Source of the DNA: Megasphaera hominis
Lineage (GTDB): Bacteria > Bacillota > Negativicutes > Veillonellales > Megasphaeraceae
DNA length: 64,000 bases
NCBI RefSeq assembly: GCF_014269395.1
Contig: NZ_JACOGK010000001.1
Span: 1 to 64,000 of the forward strand
Direction of reading: 5' to 3'
Under the pieces are notes generated by a model. It saw only the letters and a program-made list of their open reading frames with translations. It did no database searches and was not told where the DNA came from. The translations under genes and the position numbers were made by a program. Below, piece after piece: positions 41,958 through 50,168 of the stretch; position 1 is the stretch's first letter, and every line of letters begins with the position of its first letter.

Positions 41958-42800
41958 TTATCTTCCAAACTCTTCTTTTTCCTTAATACTTTTTCCATCT
42001 GGATACAACCACATCTGCCGACCATTGGCAGAACCTCCAGTTACACATGCAGCTGCTGTTGAAGGACTGCCAAAAGATACATCTTCTATGAATCGCCCAT
42101 CGTTCACCTTACCCTCAGCAATTAATTCTTGCCGACGCTCATGGACATACTTAGGGCATGATGGGGTTTCGGTAGTGCTGAATTCAGAATTTTTGCATAC
42201 GATAAACTGATTATCAGAGACATAAGCAGTAGCTTTTACTTTTCTCCCAGCGAGATGCAGCATCTTTTTATCTTTTTCTTCATTGTCAGCAGAGGTAAAA
42301 ATCCCATCTGGAAAGACATTGATATAAAAATTGATGTCCTGAATATAATTTTCGCAGGTATGTACCTGTACCCCGCTAAGATGATAGTGACGCTTCCGGA
42401 ATGTTTTCGTACAATTCGCTTTTTGGGGACTCGTCGTCAGGCACTTGTTAAAATGCGCATGGACATATTCACACATAGCATTTTCAATGAACTGTAACTC
42501 ATTACTGCTAATAGTCGAATCTGTAAATTTAAATCCCAAGGCCGTGTGCCATGAGGCATCAATGTCACCGGAATGAGTATTCATAATTCGTCTCTGGATG
42601 GTATCCAAACCAGTCTGACCAACATAGACTGCATCAGAACCAACAAGGAGCAGGTAAATGCCCGGCCCATCTAATTCATTTTCATAATCTTGTATGTTTT
42701 CTTTCGCTACGCGAATGGCAGAGATTTTTGATGAGTCACTGCTCATTGTAACCGTACCATTATAGGTACCGTCCGCTAAATAGATTTTTAGGCCGCGCAT
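41958..42800 (-). CDS. GIY-YIG nuclease domain protein with DUF4357
   Basis: A 280-aa protein. GPGIYLLLVGSDAVYVGQTGLDTIQRRI (about residues 45-72) is the GIY-YIG nuclease core and ELQFIENAMCEYV supplies the metal Glu. The C-terminal part KVNDGRFIEDVSFGSPSTAAACVTGGSANGRQMWLYPDGKSIKE is DUF4357. Such proteins often occur beside restriction-modification genes. Here it is the last gene after hsdR and an unknown gene, beyond a hairpin. Confidence 0.85.
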   Translation of the reverse strand: MRGLKIYLADGTYNGTVTMSSDSSKISAIRVAKENIQDYENELDGPGIYLLLVGSDAVYVGQTGLDTIQRRIMNTHSGDIDASWHTALGFKFTDSTISSNELQFIENAMCEYVHAHFNKCLTTSPQKANCTKTFRKRHYHLSGVQVHTCENYIQDINFYINVFPDGIFTSADNEEKDKKMLHLAGRKVKATAYVSDNQFIVCKNSEFSTTETPSCPKYVHERRQELIAEGKVNDGRFIEDVSFGSPSTAAACVTGGSANGRQMWLYPDGKSIKEKEEFGR

Positions 42801-42900
42801 GGACCAATCACTCCTTAAGATATAGTTTAATCCGACTTCGCCATCTTCTGAACGTTGCAGTTAGCCGCCAGCGTCCTGAAGCACTTCAAGAATCGGCTTA

Positions 42901-42932
42901 ATGAGCTACGAAATTCTATCTTCGTAGCTCAT
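42901..42932. terminator. Strong hairpin between the unknown gene and the GIY-YIG gene
   Basis: ATGAGCTACGAA (42901-42912) pairs perfectly with TTCGTAGCTCAT (42921-42932). The T-run is weak on both strands, so it may attenuate rather than stop transcription. Confidence 0.6.
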
Positions 42933-42981
42933 TGTATCATAATACATTTCTGCTTTTCCCTTTTACTCTACCACTTTGTAT

Positions 42982-43542
42982 TTACTTTTGATTGTTATTA
43001 ATTTCTAAAACAAGATTTGGCAATTTTACATTAAAAAAGTATGCGAGTTCTTTCTTCAGCTCTTTTTTTGCCTTTTTCTCTGGCATATTAAAATAAGCCA
43101 TAGTCTTTTTTATATCTGCAGTTTCGACAATCTCTTCTAAATCTGTAGAATTTGCTTGATTACAAGTTCTGTCCAAATAATCAAATAAATCTACCATCGT
43201 TAGTCGATCGACTCCAAATTTTTCAATTTCTTCTTGTAACGCCTTTTCCAACGGCCTATATACCCATTGTCCTATATATCCAGCGGCATCTATTGCACTT
43301 GTTAGTGCATGTAATATATTTATATAGCCATCAGGGACATAAAGAGGTGGATAATCAATACCGTAATGATCTTTTTCATAAGATAGTACTTGCAGATCTG
43401 TACTTATTCCCCATGATATGCCATCTGGAGTGCAACACTCGGCTGCATAGTATGTATTCCCCTTATATGAATCTTTTTCTACTCTGATAACCATAGCAAC
43501 GTCATCAGAATAATTTTGACCATTACTTTTTTTATCATCCAT
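42982..43542 (-). CDS. Unknown gene downstream of hsdR
   Basis: A 186-aa soluble protein that I do not recognise. The N-terminal half is beta-rich (DDVAMVIRVEKDSYKGNTYYAAECCTPDGISWG) and the C-terminal half is helical and Lys/Glu-rich. AAGGAG before the ATG at 43542 fixes the start, 14 bp after the hsdR stop, so it is co-transcribed with hsdR. Linkage suggests an accessory role in restriction or defence, which is inference. Confidence 0.65.
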   Translation of the reverse strand: MDDKKSNGQNYSDDVAMVIRVEKDSYKGNTYYAAECCTPDGISWGISTDLQVLSYEKDHYGIDYPPLYVPDGYINILHALTSAIDAAGYIGQWVYRPLEKALQEEIEKFGVDRLTMVDLFDYLDRTCNQANSTDLEEIVETADIKKTMAYFNMPEKKAKKELKKELAYFFNVKLPNLVLEINNNQK

Positions 43543-43555
43543 TGTGCGCTCTCCT

Positions 43556-46500
43556 TTACGCCTCCATCTGATCCGTCCACATTTCACATTGCTGAAGGAC
43601 TGTCTTCATGGCATCTGCCATCCCTTCTGGTGGATAATGATATTTATGGAGCAAACGCTTAACCATCCGTCTCATACCGGCTCTTGCAGATTCTTTCAAG
43701 TTCCAATCTACGGTCCTGGATTTACGTAACTGGTCTGTCAGTTCTCTCGTCATTGCTACCAATTGATCATTCGTATATACATCTTTCACTGCTTCGGGAC
43801 GTGTCAATGCATCATAGAAGGCCATTTCTTCGTCGGATAACCCTAACGCGTTACCGGCCTTACTAGCGTTAGCCATATCCTGCGCCATTTTCATAAGTTC
43901 TTCAATAACTTCTTCATTAGTAAGCATTCCGTTAAGGTAAGAATTCATCGAGCGGTTAAGCATATCAGAAAACTTTTGAGCTTTGACAAGATTCGTTCTC
44001 CGATATAAATGTACTTGTTCTGCAATTAACTTTTTGAGAATTTCAATAGATAAATTTTTTTGCGGCATTCTTGAGATTTCTTGTAAATATTTTTCATTAA
44101 AAAGGTTGAATTCTTTGTCCGCGTCTGTAAAGAGATTTATGATGCCATCACTTTTAACTGCTTGACGCAGCAATTCATTGATTTGCTGATTTATTTCATT
44201 TAATTTTAATGGCTCCTTTCCTTCTAATTTATTAAGCAGTGATCGTACCGTTTCAAAATAAGCTTCTTCCCGGAGTTCTTCTGCTGTAGCCAAGCTTTTG
44301 CTAAGAGAAAAAGCTTGTTTCATAAGTAATGATTCTTTTAAGAAATTTTTCTTTTTTTCTTCACAAGTAGGTTGGACCATAAAATCTACGCCATCACGAA
44401 TAAGTTCTGCACGTCTCAAATCACTTTCTGTCACCAAAAAATCGTGATAATCAAATCCATAAAATTGTTCACGACAGACTTGCAATTTTTCCTGAAACTT
44501 TTTATAAGCCGTATCAGAAATATCCATATCCCCATAATTTTTCTTATCACGATCCGTATATTGATTCATTGCCGCCTTAAGAGCCGAAGCAATACCAATA
44601 TAATCAACAATAAGACCGCCGGCTTTATCTTTATATACACGATTAACCCGCGCAATCGCCTGCATGAGATTATGCCCTTTCATTGGCTTAAAAATATACA
44701 TTGTTGACATGGACGGCACATCAAAACCAGTCAACCACATATCAACCACAATAACAATCTTCAATTCACTAGAGTTATCTTTAAATTTATTAGCTAATTC
44801 TTCTTTATGCAGTTTATTGCCTATAATAGGCTTCCAATCAGCCGGGTCTTGATTATTTCCCGTCATAACTACGGCAATTTTTTCTTCCCAATCAGGTCGA
44901 AGTTCTAACATTTTATAATAAATGTCCATAGCGATAGGTCTGGAATAACCTACCACCATCGCTTTACCCGATTGTTCATATTGACGATACGTTTCATAAT
45001 GATTAATGATGTCCGTGCACAATGAAGTAATAACCTCATCTCTATCAAGAAGACTTTCTAATTTACTCAGGTTTTGCTTACTTTTTTTAATAGCCCCTGG
45101 TTCTGCTTCATCAGCTAGTTCATCATACTTCCTATCAATTTGATCTAGTATCTTCTGATCAAGTTTTAATTTGATGACACGACTTTCATAATAGATAGGA
45201 ACAGTTGCTCCATCTTCCACGGCCTGTGTCATATCATAAATATCAATATAATTACCAAAAACTTCAATCGTATTCCTGTCTTCCAATGCAATAGGTGTCC
45301 CGGTAAAGCCAATGTAAGTCGCCTTCGGAAGTGCATCCCGTACTCTTCTTGCATTACCAATTGAAATTTTACCCGTTTTAGGATTCACTTTTTCTTCAAA
45401 TCCATACTGGCTCCTATGTGCTTCGTCGGCCATTACTATAATATTTTTTCTTGAAGAGAGCGGTTCATCAGTTTCTTCAAATTTTTGCATAGTAGTAAAT
45501 ATAATACCATTAGCTTCTCTACCATTCAGCCAATCCATCAAACCAATCAATTTTGAGGACGTACTTTTTTCACTAACAGACAAACTTCTCTTATCTGCCT
45601 GAACAGGAGTTTGACGTAAAAAATCTTTACACTTACTAAACTGCGTAAAAAGCTGATCATCCAAATCATTACGGTCCGTAATGACAACAATGGTCGGGCT
45701 ATTCATTACTTGCTGTAATAGATGGGCATAAAAAACCATAGAAAGAGACTTACCGCTTCCCTGCGTGTGCCAGAATACGCCACCTCTTCCATCTCCATTT
45801 TTGCCACTAGCCTTTATAGTAGATTCAATCGCTTTATGCACTGCAAAATATTGATGATAGGCAGCTAAAATTTTTGCATCTCCACCACTTTCTTTAGAAA
45901 AGCAAATAAAATTATGAATAATATCCAAAAACCTATTTTTTTCAAACATTCCTCGAAATAACGTCGTAAAATCAGCTAGTCGAGTATTTTTATAATTTCC
46001 ATCAACTGTCTTCCATTCCATAAATCGATCAAGGCTTGCCGTAATGGAACCAACCCGGGTTTGTGATTGATCACTGATCACACAGAAGGCATTAAAAATA
46101 AATACACTTTCTATTGACTTCATATAATTTTGGAGCTGAAGATAAGCGTCTTTTATTGTAACCTCTTCATTTTTAGGGGATTTCAGTTCCACCAAAACAA
46201 CCGGCAGACCATTCAAAAAAACGACAATGTCGGCTCTTTTCGTTTCATATTCTTTAAATGTCCATTGATTAGCCACAATAAAACTGTTATTGGAAACATT
46301 ATCATAATCTACTAACTTTACTAAAGTAGATTTTTCCTGCCCATTATCTTGATAAGAAACCGATACACCATTTTGGAGGTAGTCCATGAACACTTCATTT
46401 TTAGAAACTAGTGCCCCCGCTTCATAATTTTTTATCTTGTAGATGGCTTCATTAATCGCCTGGGACGGCAATTTAGGATTTACAGTTTCTAATGAATTCT

Positions 46501-46633
46501 TGAGCTGATCTTCCATAATTGGATCTGTAAGATCCCGTGAAAAATCAGGTCCGTAACAATATGTATATCCCATCTTCTCAAGCAGTTCCACAATAGAATT
46601 TTCATAATTTGCTTCTGTATAAGAAGATTCCAT
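43556..46633 (-). CDS. hsdR: Type I restriction enzyme, R subunit
   Basis: HsdR, 1025 aa, cleaves unmodified DNA after ATP-driven translocation. The N-terminal nuclease domain has LPVVLVELKSPKNE (catalytic D/E-x-K region). The helicase has HTQGSGKSLSMVF (Walker A), MADEAHRSQYG (DEAH-type box), YIGFTGTP and the later AIARVNRVY. The start at 46633 follows GGAGGT; an ATG five codons earlier overlaps that site. It lies just outside the left inversion repeat. In the present arrangement the genes between hsdM and hsdR are partly on the opposite strand, so hsdR probably needs its own promoter. Confidence 0.95.
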   Translation of the reverse strand: MESSYTEANYENSIVELLEKMGYTYCYGPDFSRDLTDPIMEDQLKNSLETVNPKLPSQAINEAIYKIKNYEAGALVSKNEVFMDYLQNGVSVSYQDNGQEKSTLVKLVDYDNVSNNSFIVANQWTFKEYETKRADIVVFLNGLPVVLVELKSPKNEEVTIKDAYLQLQNYMKSIESVFIFNAFCVISDQSQTRVGSITASLDRFMEWKTVDGNYKNTRLADFTTLFRGMFEKNRFLDIIHNFICFSKESGGDAKILAAYHQYFAVHKAIESTIKASGKNGDGRGGVFWHTQGSGKSLSMVFYAHLLQQVMNSPTIVVITDRNDLDDQLFTQFSKCKDFLRQTPVQADKRSLSVSEKSTSSKLIGLMDWLNGREANGIIFTTMQKFEETDEPLSSRKNIIVMADEAHRSQYGFEEKVNPKTGKISIGNARRVRDALPKATYIGFTGTPIALEDRNTIEVFGNYIDIYDMTQAVEDGATVPIYYESRVIKLKLDQKILDQIDRKYDELADEAEPGAIKKSKQNLSKLESLLDRDEVITSLCTDIINHYETYRQYEQSGKAMVVGYSRPIAMDIYYKMLELRPDWEEKIAVVMTGNNQDPADWKPIIGNKLHKEELANKFKDNSSELKIVIVVDMWLTGFDVPSMSTMYIFKPMKGHNLMQAIARVNRVYKDKAGGLIVDYIGIASALKAAMNQYTDRDKKNYGDMDISDTAYKKFQEKLQVCREQFYGFDYHDFLVTESDLRRAELIRDGVDFMVQPTCEEKKKNFLKESLLMKQAFSLSKSLATAEELREEAYFETVRSLLNKLEGKEPLKLNEINQQINELLRQAVKSDGIINLFTDADKEFNLFNEKYLQEISRMPQKNLSIEILKKLIAEQVHLYRRTNLVKAQKFSDMLNRSMNSYLNGMLTNEEVIEELMKMAQDMANASKAGNALGLSDEEMAFYDALTRPEAVKDVYTNDQLVAMTRELTDQLRKSRTVDWNLKESARAGMRRMVKRLLHKYHYPPEGMADAMKTVLQQCEMWTDQMEA

Positions 46634-46687
46634 GGTACATACCTCCATTCTGCAAAATTTACAATTTATAATTCGTCATTGGGATGG

Positions 46688-46716
46688 ATAAACAAGAATT
46701 TAGTAGCTTAGATGTC
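46688..46716 (+). repeat. Left copy of 29-bp inverted repeat (inversion site d)
   Basis: The sequence at 46688-46716 is the exact reverse complement of 49627-49655. Its first 16 bases, ATAAACAAGAATTTAG, are the core shared with two internal sites. It covers the last codons (LDI-stop) of the silent hsdS 3' half on the minus strand. Confidence 0.92.
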
Positions 46717-47367
46717 GAGTCCAGAGACATCCAGTTCACCAGACATAAGTTTCGGAAGTAGCGTGTCACGTAGATCTGACAATCGTCTGTTCTCTTGCAC
46801 AAGTAATGCTATTTCAGAAACTATTGGTCGAACTACCAAGTTGTAAGCAGCCAATTCATCAGGAGATGGAACAACTATTGGTAATTTCCGTAATTCACCT
46901 AAGCTCATATACTTTTGTGTGCTACCTGCGAGACAATTTTCTATATGTTGTGTTGTCGATTTGTTTTTTAAGTAGTACAAAATATATAAGTCAAGAGAAG
47001 GATGTTGTGATGTTTTGAAAAGACCCACATTTTTTATTGCAAATTCTACGGGTGAATCAATAACATAAGAAATTAATCCTACAGTTCCAATCATACTTAT
47101 CAAAATATCGCCAGTATTGACTTTGCTTCTTTCGTTAACTTTGTCATAGTCGGCTTTTGAAATAATATTTGCTGACGATGTATCTACCCCGAATGGAAGC
47201 AAGTGCTTAGAGGTGACTAATGGATATCCATGCTCCGTTGCTTTAGGTGAATCATGTGTTCCATCTCTTATGTCAATTATCTCAGATAAAATGCATGATT
47301 GGCCAGAAAGAGAATCATAAAAATTGTCAAAAAGCGTTTGAGCTTGCTGCTCTAAATTCTTGTTTAT
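46708..47367 (-). CDS. hsdS: Silent hsdS 3' half (TRD2 cassette)
   Basis: A 219-residue reading frame beginning at the core site with INKNLEQQAQTLFDNFYDS, the central conserved helix of HsdS. It continues through a target-recognition domain (DGTHDSPKATEHGYPLVTSKHL ... AGSTQKYMSLGELRKLPIVVP) to the C-terminal helix LRDTLLPKLMSGELDVSGLDI. It has no 5' half, no start codon and no ribosome site in its present place; the frame upstream of the site is shadow of the recombinase. It becomes expressed only when recombination joins it to a 5' half. Confidence 0.85.
   Translation of the reverse strand: MNKNLEQQAQTLFDNFYDSLSGQSCILSEIIDIRDGTHDSPKATEHGYPLVTSKHLLPFGVDTSSANIISKADYDKVNERSKVNTGDILISMIGTVGLISYVIDSPVEFAIKNVGLFKTSQHPSLDLYILYYLKNKSTTQHIENCLAGSTQKYMSLGELRKLPIVVPSPDELAAYNLVVRPIVSEIALLVQENRRLSDLRDTLLPKLMSGELDVSGLDI
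47352..47367 (-). repeat. Internal 16-bp core (inversion site b)
   Basis: On the minus strand ATAAACAAGAATTTAG, encoding INKNL in the HsdS frame. It has the same orientation as site a and is opposite to sites c and d. Confidence 0.88.
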
Positions 47368-47374
47368 AACTCCT

Positions 47375-47413
47375 ATCAACGGCGGGAGAAAAACCAACGG
47401 AACTGCCGTTGAT
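47375..47413. repeat. Hairpin ahead of the recombinase gene
   Basis: ATCAACGGC (47375-47383) and GCCGTTGAT (47405-47413) form a perfect 9-bp inverted repeat 40 bp before the recombinase start. It may be a terminator-like insulator, a recombinase-binding site or an operator. Confidence 0.5.
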
Positions 47414-47452
47414 GTCGTTCTCTTGGAAATTACTAAAAGGAGAACTGACAAT

Positions 47453-48433
47453 ATGAAAGAATTCATCAAACAAGAAGTATTGCAGCGTATGCTGCCACTT
47501 CTGGACAATTTTCAGATCAAAGAGCTACAGCATACATTGGAATACGCCTTATGTAAGTATTTGGATGGAAGTCCAGATAAAAGCGAAATAAGCAGCCAGG
47601 AACTGTTGCAGAAGTTTCTTGAAGCGAAACGAATTGAGGGATGTTCGGAAAAAACATTAACCTATTATCAGAATACCATTGAACGCATGTTGGAGAATAC
47701 GGGAAAGGAAGTGATGCACATTTTGACAGAGGATTTGCGGTCGTATTTGACTGATTATCAGAAACAGAACAATCTCAGTCGGGTTACGATTGATAATGTG
47801 CGTCGGATCCTTTCAAGTTTTTTTTCTTGGCTTGAAGATGAGGAGTATCTTATCAAAAGTCCAATCCGCCGAATCCACAAGGTAAAAACCATGAGCAGTG
47901 TAAAGGATACCTATTCTGATGAAGAGCTGGAAAAAATGCGTGATAGCTGCAAGGAAAAACGTGATCTTTCTCTAATCGATATACTTGCCTCTACTGGCAT
48001 GCGTGTGGGTGAACTGGTGCGTCTGAACCGAGCGGACCTTGATTTCAATGAGCGTGAGTGCAAGGTACTTGGTAAAGGTAACAAGGAGAGAATTGTTTAT
48101 TTTGATGCTCGTACGAAGATTCACCTACAGGATTACCTCGATAGTCGGAATGATGACTGCGAAGCATTATTTGTCACGTTAAAGTCCCCATATTTGAGAT
48201 TGACAATCAGCGGTGTAGAATCAAGGATACGAAAAATTGGGAAGCAATTGAATATTGATAAAGTGTATCCGCATAAGTTCCGCAGGACACTTGCTACAAG
48301 AGCAATTGATAAAGGAATGCCGATTGAACAGCTGCAACAGCTTCTTGGACATAAACGGATAGATACGACACTTCAATATGCGATGGTTAAGCAGAGTAAT
48401 GTAAAGCTTGCACATAAGAAATATATTGGATAG
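47453..48433 (+). CDS. Tyrosine recombinase of the hsdS inversion system
   Basis: A 326-aa XerC/D-type phage integrase. The N-terminal SAM-like core-binding domain is at about residues 60-145. The catalytic set is visible: TGMRVGELVRL (Arg I), a Lys in LGKGNKERIVYF, HKFRRTLATRAID (His-x-x-Arg) and LLGHKRIDTTLQYA (His and Tyr). The start at 47453 follows AAAGGAG; the frame is open earlier from 47360. It lies inside the invertible segment next to hsdS parts, the usual place of invertases that switch type I specificity. Confidence 0.93.
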   Translation: MKEFIKQEVLQRMLPLLDNFQIKELQHTLEYALCKYLDGSPDKSEISSQELLQKFLEAKRIEGCSEKTLTYYQNTIERMLENTGKEVMHILTEDLRSYLTDYQKQNNLSRVTIDNVRRILSSFFSWLEDEEYLIKSPIRRIHKVKTMSSVKDTYSDEELEKMRDSCKEKRDLSLIDILASTGMRVGELVRLNRADLDFNERECKVLGKGNKERIVYFDARTKIHLQDYLDSRNDDCEALFVTLKSPYLRLTISGVESRIRKIGKQLNIDKVYPHKFRRTLATRAIDKGMPIEQLQQLLGHKRIDTTLQYAMVKQSNVKLAHKKYIG

Positions 48434-48441
48434 GATGTGTA

Positions 48442-49635
48442 ATGATGGAAGATTGGAAAACAAAAACACTTGGAGAGGTTACCTCTTTTATGGCTAAAGG
48501 CATACCACCAAAATATGTTGATCATGAGGGTGAAAACATTATACGTGTATTAAATCAAAAATGTAATCGTAATTACCGGATATCGTATAATGATTCTCGA
48601 TTACATGATAATTCTGTGAAAAAAGTTCCTGACTCTAAAATACTTAGACCTGGAGATGTGTTAATTAATTCAACAGGAACTGGCACTGCAGGCCGTATAG
48701 CTCAGATATGGCATATACCAGTTCCAACAACTATAGACGGTCATATGATTTTACTTCGGCCGACTGATGAAATTGATCCTCTCTATTATGGATATGTATT
48801 AAAAAGAAATCTGACACTGATTGAGTCTTATGCAGAAGGATCAACTGGGCAAACTGAAATAAACAAAAACAGGCTTAAAGAGGAAACGATTATTTCCTTT
48901 CCATCAGATATAAATGAACAAAGAAAAATTGCACGTATTCTGGCGGTTTTAGATGAAAAAATTGAAGAAAATGAGAAAATAAACAAGAATTTAGAGGAAC
49001 AAATGGAAGCGCTCTATAAATCTTGGTTTATCGATTTTGAGCCCTTTGGCAGAATAAAGCCTTCTGATTGGCAAACCCAAAAAATTTATTCAATTGCAAA
49101 TATTATTTATGGCGCTCCGTTTTCTTCAAAACTGTTTAATACTGCCGGCATTGGGAAACCCATTATCCGTATTCGTGATTTGAAAAGTCAAGAATTTGTT
49201 ACTTATACAACAGAAAAACACTCAAAAGGACACTTGATTAAGCCTGGCGATATCGTTGTAGGCATGGATGGTGAATTTAGGCCTTATATTTGGGGCAACG
49301 AAGAAGCATGGCTAAATCAACGAGTATGTATTTTTGAAAATAAGCGTCCGAAAGGAAAAGCGTTTCTACTGTTTAGTATACAGCCTTTACTTAAAATGGT
49401 TGAGCAAACGCAGATTGGAACGACTGTAATTCACATTGGCAAAAAAGACTTTGATACTTTTGAAATAGTATTGCCAGATGCTAAAACACTTAATCTATTT
49501 GACGAGATTACTACTCCTATGATTGAGCAAATTGTCAATAATAGTTTAGAAGATAAACGTTTAAAAGTATTACGAGATACACTTTTGCCCAAACTTATGT
49601 CCGGCGAGATTGACGTCACAACCCTTGACATCTAA
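48442..49635 (+). CDS. hsdS: Complete HsdS specificity subunit, plus strand
   Basis: A 397-aa S subunit. TRD1 spans about 1-160, the central helix (RKIARILAVLDEKIEENEKINKNLEEQMEALYKSW) about 160-195, TRD2 to about 360, and the end is LRDTLLPKLMSGEIDVTTLDI. It begins 8 bp after the recombinase stop and is probably transcribed with it. The 16-bp core lies exactly at INKNL and the 29-bp repeat begins in its last codons. Each half can therefore be exchanged. It is oriented against hsdM. Confidence 0.93.
   Translation: MMEDWKTKTLGEVTSFMAKGIPPKYVDHEGENIIRVLNQKCNRNYRISYNDSRLHDNSVKKVPDSKILRPGDVLINSTGTGTAGRIAQIWHIPVPTTIDGHMILLRPTDEIDPLYYGYVLKRNLTLIESYAEGSTGQTEINKNRLKEETIISFPSDINEQRKIARILAVLDEKIEENEKINKNLEEQMEALYKSWFIDFEPFGRIKPSDWQTQKIYSIANIIYGAPFSSKLFNTAGIGKPIIRIRDLKSQEFVTYTTEKHSKGHLIKPGDIVVGMDGEFRPYIWGNEEAWLNQRVCIFENKRPKGKAFLLFSIQPLLKMVEQTQIGTTVIHIGKKDFDTFEIVLPDAKTLNLFDEITTPMIEQIVNNSLEDKRLKVLRDTLLPKLMSGEIDVTTLDI
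48979..48994 (+). repeat. Internal 16-bp core (inversion site c)
   Basis: ATAAACAAGAATTTAG on the plus strand, encoding INKNL at the junction between TRD1 and TRD2 of the complete hsdS. Confidence 0.9.
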
Positions 49636-49655
49636 GCTACTAAATTCTTGTTTAT
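49627..49655 (-). repeat. Right copy of 29-bp inverted repeat (inversion site a)
   Basis: Exact reverse complement of 46688-46716. On the plus strand it starts with the LDI-stop codons of the complete hsdS. On the minus strand it encodes INKNLVA-stop, closing the truncated hsdS. The 16-bp core is at 49640-49655. Confidence 0.92.
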
Positions 49656-50168
49656 TTGTGTATTTAATTGGATTTTATCGTCTAAGTTCTTTAAAATAAA
49701 GCCAATTCTTTTCTGATCCTCAAATTCAGGAACTGGAACCTTTAAATTTGCAACAACATCAGTTTGTACTCTTTGTCTGCCCGAGGATCCTACCATTGAT
49801 TTTATAGCTGGATCACGTACAAATGGACTGCAAATTAAATAGTATAAATAGTTAGGATCCACCTTTTCTTTTGCTCTAAATACGATATATTCAGTGGAAC
49901 CAAAGCCAATTTCATATTTATTCAGGCAAAGTACTTGCGCAGTTTTACCATTTTCAAGGCACGGAGTAATTCTTGCCATAAGAGTATCTTTATTTCTAAA
50001 CTTTGAACCACCCTTGAATTCTTCCAATTGATAAAAAATAGGATCTCTTGTAAAGGGTACAAGTGCATCCATCGGAATTTTCTTGGCTTTACTACCCTTT
50101 TTTAATGATTCCCGAGGATTGATTTCAGCGATATCTGAAATGCTTTTCATGCTCCATTCAGATTTCAT
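49632..50168 (-). CDS. hsdS: Truncated hsdS 5' half adjacent to hsdM
   Basis: A 178-aa half S subunit, start ATG 50168 overlapping the hsdM stop. It contains one target-recognition domain (MKSISDIAEINPRESLKKG ... SSGRQRVQTDVVANLKVPVPEFEDQKRIGF) and the first part of the central helix, ILKNLDDKIQLNTQINKNL. It then reads VA and a stop supplied by the 29-bp repeat. Alone it would be a half subunit, which could act as a dimer or be inactive. An inversion between sites a and c would extend it to a full-length subunit. Confidence 0.9.
   Translation of the reverse strand: MKSEWSMKSISDIAEINPRESLKKGSKAKKIPMDALVPFTRDPIFYQLEEFKGGSKFRNKDTLMARITPCLENGKTAQVLCLNKYEIGFGSTEYIVFRAKEKVDPNYLYYLICSPFVRDPAIKSMVGSSGRQRVQTDVVANLKVPVPEFEDQKRIGFILKNLDDKIQLNTQINKNLVA

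Noticed and set aside
46717..47367. Reading the minus-strand frame 46708-47508 as a complete expressed hsdS with its own start
   Set aside because: The part upstream of 47367 is shadow of the recombinase 5' region, lacks a first TRD and has no ribosome site; homology starts exactly at the recombination core.
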